From Pareuzebyella sediminis (GTDB taxonomy: Bacteria > Bacteroidota > Bacteroidia > Flavobacteriales > Flavobacteriaceae), in the NCBI RefSeq assembly GCF_008367235.1, contig NZ_VTZS01000002.1, positions 186,001 to 250,000 on the forward strand: 64,000 nt of DNA, written 5' to 3'. This document shows positions 1 through 8,459 of this stretch, piece after piece. Position 1 is the stretch's first letter, and each line of letters begins with the position of its first letter. The notes beneath the pieces were generated by a model. It saw nothing but the letters and a program-made list of their open reading frames with translations, was not told the origin of the DNA and made no database searches. The position numbers and the translations under genes were made by a program.

Positions 1-273
1 GTCGGAAATTGCAACGATTTTTAAAATCTCCACTACGCCTTTTTTCTTTTCCGGGGGCATTTTCTCTAAGATCTGAATAACCTGTTCCGATTCTATGTTT
101 CGCGCCTGGAGTATAAAGTTGCTATCAAAATCCAGATGGTTCATCAACTGCCCCATTATATTGACTTCGCCCTTACGAACATAACCGTCAATCAAGATAA
201 CGGAGTTGATGGCATGAACGATCGCCAATTTCTCTTCGAGGGTAAGCATGATTTTAGGTAATTCCATACACAT
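1..273 (-). CDS. TerB-like small protein, partial (C-terminus off the left edge)
   Basis: Reverse-strand reading frame open for 91 codons and running off the left edge. The N-terminus reads MCMELPKIMLTLEEKLAIV, followed by HAINSVILIDGYVRKGE and a predicted all-helical chain. An acidic or polar loop between helices and a short 'hydrophobic-DGxV-x-x-E' stretch recall the TerB/DjlA-like fold used in tellurite-resistance-type proteins. The start is either 273 or the second Met at 267; I cannot choose. It is transcribed in the same direction as mfd and lies about 110 bases downstream of the mfd stop codon, so it may be read through from it. The family assignment is inference from the N-terminal two thirds only; the function of such proteins in Flavobacteria is unknown. 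Confidence 0.55.
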   Translation of the reverse strand, partial: MCMELPKIMLTLEEKLAIVHAINSVILIDGYVRKGEVNIMGQLMNHLDFDSNFILQARNIESEQVIQILEKMPPEKKKGVVEILKIVAISD

Positions 274-381
274 TAGAATCGGATAGAAAGTGGCAGAAGA
301 TACATTTTGTCGATTATCGAATGCGATAAGGCAATCGATAATTATTAACGAATTAGTCAACAATATAAAGAAGCGAATGGG

Positions 382-3300
382 TCAAGTTCTAATTGCTTCT
401 ACCAGATCAAAGGGGGCCAATGCCCGAAGAGCTTTGTTGATTGAAGTTACATTTTCGAAAACCAAGAGCAACCGTAAACCGTTACGGGTTTGCTTTTCCT
501 TTATTTTACAATGCCTGGGATGAGTCTGCACAAACTGTAATAATTCGGTAAAAACTTGGCTTTGATAGAAATCCGATTGCTGGTCAGCAATAAAATAACC
601 GATTAACTTTCCTTTTTTCATCACTAGTTTTTCGATTCCGATTTCGGTAGCAATCCATTTGATTCGTACAGAGTTCAAAAGGTCTTCGGCTTGAGCGGGC
701 AACTCCCCGAAACGGTCAACGAGGTCCGCTTCGAATCTTTGCAATGCTTCCTCTTCTTTTACCTGATTAAGTTGGGTATATAGGTTGAGTCGCTCGGTGA
801 TGTTGTTGATATAGTCATCAGGAAACAATAGTTCAAAATCGGTATCGATTTGCGCATCCTTAACGTAAACCTTGTCGTGATGGCCTTCCACTTCTTCATA
901 GAGTTCCTTGAATTCATTCTCTTTGAGCTCATCGATGGCCTCAGCCAATATTTTTTGATAGGTCTCAAAACCAATTTCGTTGATAAATCCGCTCTGCTCG
1001 CCTCCAAGCAGATCACCGGCCCCCCTGATTTCAAGGTCCTTCATCGCAATATTAAAACCACTGCCCAATTCGGTGAATTGTTCAAGTGCCTCAATACGTT
1101 TGCGGGCATCGGTGGTCATACTATCGTAGGGCGGGGTTATAAAATAGCAAAAGGCCTTTTTGTTGCTTCTTCCCACGCGACCTCGCATTTGATGCAAATC
1201 GCTCAAGCCAAAATTATTGGCATTATTGATGAAAATGGTATTTGCATTCGTTACATCAAGACCGCTTTCGACTATAGTTGTCGAAACGAGTACGTCGAAC
1301 TCCCCGTTCATAAAACTAAGCATGAGCTGTTCCAGTTTTTTACCCTCCATTTGACCGTGACCTATACCTATTTTTGCATCTGGTACAAGACGTTGGATCA
1401 TTCCTGCGACTTCCTTGATGTTTTCTACACGGTTATGAATAAAGAATATCTGTCCGCCCCTTTCAATTTCATATCCAATCGCATCGCGTATGACCTCTTC
1501 GGAAAAACGGATAACCTGACTTTCAATAGGGTATCGGTTTGGCGGTGGTGTATTAATTACGGAAAGGTCACGTGCCGCCATTAGACTGAACTGTAATGTT
1601 CGGGGTATGGGTGTTGCAGTGAGTGTAAGTACATCGACATTTTCCTTTATCGATTTCAATTTGTCCTTAACAGCTACTCCAAATTTTTGTTCTTCATCTA
1701 CAATAAGGAGGCCCAAGTCTTTGAATTTAACGTTTTTATTGACCAGTTGGTGGGTGCCAATTATAATGTCGACCTTTCCAGAAGCCAAATTCTCTAACGT
1801 CTGGCGTCTTTCTTTTGTCGTTCGAAAGCGATTAAGGTAGTCTACCGTGACAGGCATATCGCTGAGACGCTGCCCGAAGGTGCGATGGTGTTGAAAGGCC
1901 AATATGGTTGTCGGAACCAGTACTGCGACTTGTTTCCCATTATCGACGGCCTTGAATGCGGCTCTGATGGCAACTTCTGTTTTTCCGAAGCCTACATCCC
2001 CACAAATCAGGCGATCCATCGGTCGCTCACTTTCCATATCACGTTTGACGTCTTCGGTGGCGGTACTCTGATCGGGGGTATCTTCGTATATGAAAGATGC
2101 TTCTAATTCATTTTGCAAGTAGCTATCAGGGTTGTACTGAAACCCTTTTTCAAGACGGCGTTTTGCATACACCTTTATAAGGTCAAAGGCAATTTTCTTG
2201 ACACGTGTCTTTGTTTTTTGCTTCAGCTTTTTCCATGCGGCCGAGCCTAACTTATAGATTTTGGGAACAGCCCCATCCTTACCGTTGAACTTAGAGATTT
2301 TATGTAATGAATGAATGCTGACGTATAGAATATCACGCTCCCCGTACATCAACTTGATGGCTTCTTGCTTTTTACCCTCCACATCAATTTTTTGAAGGCC
2401 GCCGAATTTGCCGATACCATGGTCTATATGGGTCACATAATCGCCAATTTCAAGTTTATTGAGTTCTTTAAGGGTAATCGCTTGCTTTTTGGCATAACCA
2501 TTTTTTAGATGGAATTTATGGTAGCGTTCAAAAATTTGATGGTCGGTATAACATACCAATTTTAGATCATCGTCTATAAAACCTTGGTATAGCGGAAGCA
2601 CGAGGGTTTCATAATGTACGTGTTCATTGGCATCTTCGAAAATAGCTTGAAATCGCTTGGCTTGCTGTTCACTAGCACAAAAAATATAATTGGTGTAGCC
2701 TTTCGACTTGTGCCCATTGAGGTTGGCGATAAGTAAATCGAACTTTTTGTTAAAGGCGGGCTGTGGTTTGGTGTTGAAAACAATCGATAGGGCATCTGAG
2801 CTTGACGACGTCTGGCTGCATAATTGGAAAGTGAACAGTTGTTGCCTTAAGGCCTTTGAATTTAAGAACAATTCTTCAGGTTCTGCATGCTTAAGCTCCT
2901 TGGAGAGCTTATCGAAAGCTTCCTCGGCTTTTTTGAAAAAATCATCCAATCGGGCGAAAAGCAGATCCGTATTCTTTGAAAAAATTATGGTATCCGAAGC
3001 AATATAGTCGAGAAAACCCTGTCTTTTTTCATGAATAAATTTATCGGCTACATTAGGTATTATAGTAATCTTTCCCACCTTGTCGGTCGACAATTGCGTC
3101 TCCACGTCAAAGGTGCGTATGCTTTCGACCTCATCCCCAAAAAATTCAATACGATAAGGTTCGTCATGTGAGAAGGAAAATACGTCGACAATACCCCCAC
3201 GTACGGAGAATTCACCAGGCTCTGTTACGAAATCGACCCTCTTGAACTTGTACTCGAACAGTACCTCATTTAAAAAATCTAACGAAAGCGTATCGTCAAT

Positions 3301-3750
3301 TTTTATCCTCAGTGTGTTTTTGTCCAATTCCTTACGGGTGACCACTTTTTCAAACAGGGCATCGGGGTAGGTTACAATGACAGCCGGCTTTTTTCTTGAA
3401 TTAATGCGATTCAGAACCTCAGCACGTAGCAAGACGTTGGCGTTATCGGTTTCCTCAATTTGATAGGGCCGACGATAACTCCCTGGATAAAAAAGTACAT
3501 TCTTGTCGCCGATGAGTTGCTCGAGATCGTTGAGATAGTAGGCGGCTTCTTCCTTATCGTTAAAAATAAGCAATAAAGGTTTTTCAATTTCCTTGAAAAT
3601 ATGGGCTAGAATAAATGAAAGTGAAGAGCCGGTAAGGCCTTTAAGGTGCACATGGACAGGGTTGGAGCCTTCGGAATGGGCAAGGGTTTCCCTCAGTTTC
3701 TGGATTGGAGAAGACTGGGAAAACAGGTGTTGGATTGCAATTTGGGTCAA
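382..3750 (-). CDS. mfd: Transcription-repair coupling factor Mfd
   Basis: An 1122-residue cytoplasmic ATPase that displaces RNA polymerase stalled at DNA lesions and recruits UvrA. Visible domains in order: UvrB-homology module (about 1-330); CarD-like RNA polymerase interaction domain starting near residue 433 with LEIGDYVTHIDHGIGKF; SF2 translocase with Walker A GDVGFGKT near 583 and DEEQ near 683; helicase C motif QMRGRVGRS; and the C-terminal TRCF domain. Length is normal for the family. The start is probably TTG at 3750, because an in-frame TAA lies two codons upstream and a TAnnTTTG box lies 17 bases upstream. It is divergent from the short-chain dehydrogenase gene. Family assignment is secure. 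Confidence 0.97.
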   Translation of the reverse strand: MTQIAIQHLFSQSSPIQKLRETLAHSEGSNPVHVHLKGLTGSSLSFILAHIFKEIEKPLLLIFNDKEEAAYYLNDLEQLIGDKNVLFYPGSYRRPYQIEETDNANVLLRAEVLNRINSRKKPAVIVTYPDALFEKVVTRKELDKNTLRIKIDDTLSLDFLNEVLFEYKFKRVDFVTEPGEFSVRGGIVDVFSFSHDEPYRIEFFGDEVESIRTFDVETQLSTDKVGKITIIPNVADKFIHEKRQGFLDYIASDTIIFSKNTDLLFARLDDFFKKAEEAFDKLSKELKHAEPEELFLNSKALRQQLFTFQLCSQTSSSSDALSIVFNTKPQPAFNKKFDLLIANLNGHKSKGYTNYIFCASEQQAKRFQAIFEDANEHVHYETLVLPLYQGFIDDDLKLVCYTDHQIFERYHKFHLKNGYAKKQAITLKELNKLEIGDYVTHIDHGIGKFGGLQKIDVEGKKQEAIKLMYGERDILYVSIHSLHKISKFNGKDGAVPKIYKLGSAAWKKLKQKTKTRVKKIAFDLIKVYAKRRLEKGFQYNPDSYLQNELEASFIYEDTPDQSTATEDVKRDMESERPMDRLICGDVGFGKTEVAIRAAFKAVDNGKQVAVLVPTTILAFQHHRTFGQRLSDMPVTVDYLNRFRTTKERRQTLENLASGKVDIIIGTHQLVNKNVKFKDLGLLIVDEEQKFGVAVKDKLKSIKENVDVLTLTATPIPRTLQFSLMAARDLSVINTPPPNRYPIESQVIRFSEEVIRDAIGYEIERGGQIFFIHNRVENIKEVAGMIQRLVPDAKIGIGHGQMEGKKLEQLMLSFMNGEFDVLVSTTIVESGLDVTNANTIFINNANNFGLSDLHQMRGRVGRSNKKAFCYFITPPYDSMTTDARKRIEALEQFTELGSGFNIAMKDLEIRGAGDLLGGEQSGFINEIGFETYQKILAEAIDELKENEFKELYEEVEGHHDKVYVKDAQIDTDFELLFPDDYINNITERLNLYTQLNQVKEEEALQRFEADLVDRFGELPAQAEDLLNSVRIKWIATEIGIEKLVMKKGKLIGYFIADQQSDFYQSQVFTELLQFVQTHPRHCKIKEKQTRNGLRLLLVFENVTSINKALRALAPFDLVEAIRT

Positions 3751-3836
3751 CCGTTACAATTTTGTGCAAAGATAAAAATAGATGCAATACCGATACCATT
3801 CATGTTTATCTAATTTAAGCTATCAATTGACCCAAA
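3741..3836. promoter_or_regulatory. Divergent mfd / SDR control region with a 10-bp inverted repeat
   Basis: On the minus strand TATCTTTG (3774-3767) matches the Bacteroidetes -7 box TAnnTTTG and lies 17 bases before the TTG start of mfd. No convincing -33 TTTG is seen. TTTGGGTCAA (3741-3750, covering the mfd start codon) and TTGACCCAAA (3827-3836) form a perfect 10-bp inverted repeat spanning the intergenic region; whether this is an operator or chance is unknown. Confidence 0.5.
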
Positions 3837-3877
3837 AAATTACAACCTTGTAGAACGAATTTCAAATCAATACATAT

Positions 3878-4663
3878 ATGGATTTAAAATTAACAAATAA
3901 GAAAGTGCTCGTTACCGGGTCTACCAAGGGTATTGGAAAGGCTATTGCCAAAACCTTGGTGAGGGAAGGTGCGGAAGTAGTTATAAACGGGCGTTCGCAA
4001 GAGTCTGTCGAAGCCGCCCTTTGTGATATTAAAACCTCGGTAGAAAACGCCAAAATATCCGGGATACCTTGTGATTTCTCAAAGCCAAAGGAAATTGAGG
4101 AATTAATAGCGGTAACGGGAGACGTTGATATTCTTATTAATAATGTGGGGATCTTTGAACCTAAGGATTTCCTTGATATTCCCAACGAGGACTGGCTCCG
4201 ATTTTTTGAGATTAACGTAATGAGCGGGGTACGGCTTTCAAAAAGTTTTCTACCCTATATGTTGAAGCAAGATTGGGGAAGGATTATTTTTATTTCAAGT
4301 GAGAGTGGTATAAACATTCCTGTAGAAATGGTTCACTATGGAATGACCAAAACGGCACAGTTGGCCATATCCAGGGGTATTGCCGAAACGACAAAAGGAA
4401 CCCAAGTTACGGTAAATGCCATTTTACCGGGTCCTACACTGTCCGAAGGCGTAAAAGAATTTGCTGAAATCGGTGAAAAAAACTCAAAGAAAGAAGTAGA
4501 AAAAGAATTTTTTAAAACAGAACGGCCATCATCTTTACTCCAACGTTTTGCCGATCCACAAGAAGTTGCCAATATGGTTGCCTACATCTCCAGTCCCTTG
4601 TCTTCTGCAACGAACGGTGCTGCGCTGCGGGTTGATGGAGGCGTAGTAAAAACGGCATTTTGA
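3878..4663 (+). CDS. SDR family NAD(P)-dependent oxidoreductase
   Basis: A 261-residue classical short-chain dehydrogenase. The Rossmann cofactor motif TGSTKGIG is near residues 14-21, NNVG follows the central strand, and the active-site Ser (IIFISSESG) and YGMTK (YxxxK) are in place. The C-terminal part ends with the usual SSATNGAALRVDGG cofactor and substrate region, so the protein looks complete and active. The substrate cannot be told from sequence. An insertion rich in Lys and Glu (around KKEVEKEFFKTERPSS) is typical of one flavobacterial SDR subgroup. It is followed 108 bases later by a disulfide flavoprotein, with which it may share a transcript. Confidence 0.9.
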   Translation: MDLKLTNKKVLVTGSTKGIGKAIAKTLVREGAEVVINGRSQESVEAALCDIKTSVENAKISGIPCDFSKPKEIEELIAVTGDVDILINNVGIFEPKDFLDIPNEDWLRFFEINVMSGVRLSKSFLPYMLKQDWGRIIFISSESGINIPVEMVHYGMTKTAQLAISRGIAETTKGTQVTVNAILPGPTLSEGVKEFAEIGEKNSKKEVEKEFFKTERPSSLLQRFADPQEVANMVAYISSPLSSATNGAALRVDGGVVKTAF

Positions 4664-4771
4664 GAGGGCATACATAGGAGCGATGTTCATCATTTCGAAT
4701 GTATGAGATAGAAATACCTACTATAGGGGCTTTTGATTTTAGAAGAGGTAGAATATAATAGAAAGAAGAAA

Positions 4772-6130
4772 ATGGAACAAAATAGTAATGAAAAATTCGA
4801 CGTGTTCGTTATAGGAAGCGGCATTGCTGGTCAAACTGTTGCCATGGCCTGTGCAAAGGCAGGTTTGAAAACCGCCATTGCTGATAAACGAGAATTTGGG
4901 GGTACTTGTGCAAACCGGGGATGTGACCCGAAAAAAGTATTGCTCGGGGCGACCGAAATTCTGGAAAGGGCAGAACATTTAAAGAATAAGGGGATACAAA
5001 AAGCACCTAAACTTAGATGGGGGGACCTACAGAAATTTAAAAGGAAGTTTACAAGGTCGATTCCTAAAAAGACAGAAGAAAATTTAAGTGCTGCCGGTAT
5101 TACCCTTTACCATCAATCCCCTAAATTTTTGGATACCCAAACCTTATCCGTAGAGGGAAAGACCGTTGATGCCGATAAAATCGTAATCGCTACAGGTTAT
5201 GAACCGAGACCTTTGTCTTTTAAAGGGAGCAAATATCTTAAGAACAGTGATGACTTTTTAAATCTTAAAAAACTTCCCAAGAGTATTGTTTTTTTGGGAG
5301 CAGGTTATGTGGGTATGGAATTTGCCCACATGGCTGCAAGGGCCGGCTGCGAAGTAACCGTAGTCGATACGTCGGAGCGGGCACTCACTCCGTTCGACCC
5401 CGATTTAGTGGAGCAGTTAACGGAGTACTCAAAGAAAATGGGAATTAAATTCATTTTCAAAGCGGAAACGAAATCGGTCGAAAGGCTTCTAAAAAATTAT
5501 AAGCTTACCTATAAGAAGAATGGAAAATCAAAAATTATAAAATGCCGTTCGGTTTTCAATACTTCAGGACGTGTGCCTTCCATTGCAAAACTTGATTTAG
5601 AAAAAGGTGATGTAGCTTTCAGTGATAAGGGAATTCAATCCAATGCGTTTCTTCAAAGCATTTCCAATGACAACGTATATGCTTGTGGAGACGTTTCTGA
5701 CCATGGGCTGCCGCTCACCCCATTATCAGGAAGAGAAGGCTACGTGGTCGCTGAAAACATTATCAAGGGAAACCGAAAACAAATCGACCTTGATATAATT
5801 CCCTCAGTGGTATTTACCTTACCACATCTTGCTTCGGTAGGGCATTCAGAGGAAGAGGCCAGAAGCCGATATAAAAATATAATCGTCAACCAAGCATCTG
5901 TTTCCAATTGGTTCAATGCTAAACGTATCAATGCACCTGTCTACTCGTATAAGGTGATATTGAATGCCCGTAACGAAGAAATCGTAGGAGCACATTTGTT
6001 AGGCCCGAATGCAGCGGAGACCATCAATATTTTCACAATGGCCATCAAAGCCAAAATGAAGGCCGATGAATTTCAAGCGACTATTTTCACTTATCCTTCA
6101 TGGAGCAACGACCTGAAAAGTATGGTGTAA
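4772..6130 (+). CDS. FAD-dependent pyridine nucleotide-disulfide oxidoreductase (glutathione/mercuric reductase-like)
   Basis: A 452-residue class I flavoprotein disulfide reductase. The N-terminal FAD-binding GSGIAGQTVA motif is followed by the redox-active disulfide in GGTCANRGCDPKK (CxxxxC). A second dinucleotide fold carries GAGYVGMEF for NAD(P)H, ACGDV is the second FAD contact, and a dimerisation domain closes the chain. The C-terminal His-x4-Glu acid/base of true glutathione and lipoamide reductases is not evident: the corresponding stretch reads IFTYPSWSND. This points to the broad homolog family that lacks that pair, so the natural substrate is unknown. The start was set at ATG 4772; an in-frame TTG at 4733 would add 13 non-conserved residues. 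Confidence 0.9.
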   Translation: MEQNSNEKFDVFVIGSGIAGQTVAMACAKAGLKTAIADKREFGGTCANRGCDPKKVLLGATEILERAEHLKNKGIQKAPKLRWGDLQKFKRKFTRSIPKKTEENLSAAGITLYHQSPKFLDTQTLSVEGKTVDADKIVIATGYEPRPLSFKGSKYLKNSDDFLNLKKLPKSIVFLGAGYVGMEFAHMAARAGCEVTVVDTSERALTPFDPDLVEQLTEYSKKMGIKFIFKAETKSVERLLKNYKLTYKKNGKSKIIKCRSVFNTSGRVPSIAKLDLEKGDVAFSDKGIQSNAFLQSISNDNVYACGDVSDHGLPLTPLSGREGYVVAENIIKGNRKQIDLDIIPSVVFTLPHLASVGHSEEEARSRYKNIIVNQASVSNWFNAKRINAPVYSYKVILNARNEEIVGAHLLGPNAAETINIFTMAIKAKMKADEFQATIFTYPSWSNDLKSMV

Positions 6131-6203
6131 GGAGTTGGTGTAACTTTTTAGTGTGCGTATTTATTAGTGCGGGTAACCGATAATTGAAATCAAACAAAGT
6201 GCC

Positions 6204-7007
6204 TTAGCTTTTTCGAAGCCTTTGCATCAATTTATGAACTGGGTTGGTTTTTCTATTATGGTAACCGTGGACCATAATTGCGATTAGAATAATACTACTG
6301 CATACAAGTGCTGTCTGTGCAATATTTTCGTAGGCTTCTCGATGTCGAATAAAAATAGCGAATAATGCCCAAACGCCTACTGCCGCAAATTCACGCATGT
6401 TTCTTTTCCAAATCATTACAAGATTGATCACCGTGGCTATAACGATAAGAGCGATTGTACAGGTTTCTGGTGAAAATGGAGCTCCGTTCCAGTTCAGTTT
6501 GGTCAAATAAGCGGCTATATTGGCTATGGTGGCTACGGCAATCCAACCACTATACAGACAGATAGGCCACCACACAAAAGCGATGATTTCAATAGGGGCA
6601 TCCCAGCGTTCCATATTGGTGTTCAAAATGATTTTAATCAGGGAAAAAAGAATGCCCAACATGATAAGAACCGAAAGAGCCACGTAATCGTACACGAAAG
6701 CAAATACCCAAAGGGCGTTGAGTGTATTGGCAATCGCGAACCAATAGCCTATCTGAACGATGAAATCCGTTCTTTTTTGACTGAAATAAGCCCTTCGCAA
6801 TTGAAAAAGGCTAAATAAAAATAGACCTAGAAAAATCACCCCCCAAATGGCAAAGGCATACGATGCGGGCGTAAATAGATTGTCATACCGTTCACTGACC
6901 TCTCCTATGGTGGTTCCGTTAAGACGTAGAGACTGCGATATGTAGTTGACCGATATCACCAAGATTACCGACCAAAGATTGAATAGGACAAGCTTTCGTA
7001 CGTTCAA
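6204..7007 (-). CDS. TspO/MBR-like (tryptophan-rich sensory) membrane protein
   Basis: A 267-residue integral membrane protein with about seven hydrophobic segments. The first helix is followed by a periplasmic loop and then LFTPASYAFAIWGVIF, the signature opening of flavobacterial proteins annotated as tryptophan-rich sensory protein (TspO/MBR relatives). Later segments are rich in Trp (WVFAFVYDYVAL, FVWWPICLYSGWI). Relatives of TspO bind porphyrins, but whether this longer branch does so is not established. The start appears to be TTG at 7007: an in-frame TAA lies six codons upstream and no ATG falls between. It is convergent with the flavoprotein gene. The role is uncertain. Confidence 0.75.
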   Translation of the reverse strand: MNVRKLVLFNLWSVILVISVNYISQSLRLNGTTIGEVSERYDNLFTPASYAFAIWGVIFLGLFLFSLFQLRRAYFSQKRTDFIVQIGYWFAIANTLNALWVFAFVYDYVALSVLIMLGILFSLIKIILNTNMERWDAPIEIIAFVWWPICLYSGWIAVATIANIAAYLTKLNWNGAPFSPETCTIALIVIATVINLVMIWKRNMREFAAVGVWALFAIFIRHREAYENIAQTALVCSSIILIAIMVHGYHNRKTNPVHKLMQRLRKS

Positions 7008-7128
7008 AATACGCTGTTTGAATTAAAAATATTTTGGGGGAACTTCTATGTAAGCTCGGAGCCTGATTAATAAACTATTGTAAAAAGCCCAACATTTTTC
7101 GAATCAAACCAAGGCAATTATAAGGCCT

Positions 7129-7659
7129 CTAAAACCTTAACGAGGCTCCCGCTGTCAAAAATGCGGCCCCATAACCAGCCTCTGCAAACACGCCGAAGGC
7201 TTCGGTGAAATACCAGCGCCCACCTACGAATACCGTGCCTCCAGGGCGACTGCTAAAGTCCCCGAAAGCGTCATACGTGTCGTTATCATAAGAAAGGATG
7301 TTATAGGAAGCCATAACACCGCCATATACATCAAGATTGTCCACGTCAAGACCAAGAAAGTGATAGGCACCGCGTACTCCGATGATGGTATATCTCCATC
7401 TATCGTCGTTGTCATATTTGTACGCCTTAAATCCTAGGTAGCCCCCTAGACTAATAACGCCAGGGCCTCCAACTTCCCAAATACCTCTTTCATAGCTCAC
7501 ACTAAAACCCGGGCTTTCACTAGGACCACGATACACATCAAAATCTCCTCCCAAACCAATTCCGGCATTGATAACATTCGTGCCTTGGCCAAACTCTTGG
7601 GCCGTTACAAAGAGTGTTGAAGAAAGCGCGCAAATTAATAGTAGAATTTGTTTTTTCAT
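7129..7659 (-). CDS. Small outer-membrane beta-barrel protein
   Basis: A 176-residue exported protein. A type I signal peptide (MKKQILLLICALSSTLFVTAQ) leads into alternating amphipathic strands: INAGIGLGGDF, ISLGGYLGFKAY, YHFLGLDV and VFVGGRWYFT. It ends on an aromatic residue in ASLRF, as outer-membrane barrels do. About eight strands fit the length. There is no enzymatic motif. It resembles the many short barrel proteins of unknown function in Flavobacteria and has the same design as the 165-residue protein at 53351-53848. It stands alone between the TspO-like gene and pdeM. Confidence 0.8.
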   Translation of the reverse strand: MKKQILLLICALSSTLFVTAQEFGQGTNVINAGIGLGGDFDVYRGPSESPGFSVSYERGIWEVGGPGVISLGGYLGFKAYKYDNDDRWRYTIIGVRGAYHFLGLDVDNLDVYGGVMASYNILSYDNDTYDAFGDFSSRPGGTVFVGGRWYFTEAFGVFAEAGYGAAFLTAGASLRF

Positions 7660-7813
7660 GATTTTAATTTAATGTTCAGTTGCTTTTTTTATAAAAAAGA
7701 TCTTATCTCTCCACCATAAAATTAGCAGTTTTTTTAGAAGAAAATGGTGCCATATCATAATGTTTTTGATTTATTCGATTTTGTGGTGCAGCCATGATCG
7801 GTTATGTAGAGTT

Positions 7814-8446
7814 TCAGATTTTGAGTACTTCGTTATGGGCCATTACAAAGATTTCGTTATGCGTATCGGTCTCAAGTACGTGACTGCCGGTAAACGCACC
7901 GAAGGCAGGGAGTATCATTTGATATTTCGTTTTAAAAAAACAAGATAGCCGTAAAGATTGACGCCCAGCGCCATGTAGACGTACTGCTGGATGAATGTGG
8001 CCCGAAAAGGTGAAAAATCCTTCACGCTCTTCGGGATGATGTGTTAAAAGGAAGCCATCGATCTGGAGTTCGGGAACCACTTCTATTCCCAGATTTTCAT
8101 ATTTTAAAGGAGAGATAATATCATGATTTCCCACCACCAAGACCATTTTTGACGTTCGAGAATGGGCCCATTTTTCGAAAAGTTGCCATTCTTTGTTAAG
8201 GGAAGAATGGAAAAGGTCGCCTAAAAAAATGATGTCTTGTGGATGAAAGAAGTTTATCGCCTCGTCCATAAGAACAAAGTTTTTGAGAATGGCTTTTTGC
8301 GGCACCGCTGCCCCGAACTTTCTAAAATGGGAGACTTTCCCAAGGTGCACATCGCTGATTAAAAGTATGGATCGCTCTTTCCAAAAAAGTGATCCTGTGG
8401 GATGCATTATAAAGGTGTTTTTTCTTATTTGAATGGATTGGGTCAT
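7814..8446 (-). CDS. pdeM: Ligase-associated DNA damage response endonuclease PdeM
   Basis: A 210-residue calcineurin-like metallophosphoesterase. The two-metal motifs are all present: SDVHLGK (DxH), FLGDLFHS (GD), VGNHD (GNHD) and FSGHIHPAV (GHxH). Family members named PdeM are encoded next to an Lhr-like helicase, an ATP-dependent ligase and an MBL-fold exonuclease and are inferred to act as nucleases in repair. Here the gene is the last of that four-gene set, only 13 bases after the helicase stop codon, which makes the name secure. It starts at ATG 8446. Confidence 0.93.
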   Translation of the reverse strand: MTQSIQIRKNTFIMHPTGSLFWKERSILLISDVHLGKVSHFRKFGAAVPQKAILKNFVLMDEAINFFHPQDIIFLGDLFHSSLNKEWQLFEKWAHSRTSKMVLVVGNHDIISPLKYENLGIEVVPELQIDGFLLTHHPEEREGFFTFSGHIHPAVRLHGAGRQSLRLSCFFKTKYQMILPAFGAFTGSHVLETDTHNEIFVMAHNEVLKI

Positions 8447-8459
8447 ATCTCAAAAGTAG

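Noticed and set aside
850-1584. Long plus-strand open frame of 244 codons within mfd
   Set aside because: It lies wholly antisense to the well-conserved mfd coding sequence and its protein has no family-like features.
4733-4771. TTG start of the flavoprotein 13 codons upstream of ATG
   Set aside because: The extra residues are Lys/Glu-rich and unlike family N-termini; the ATG begins just ahead of the FAD motif.
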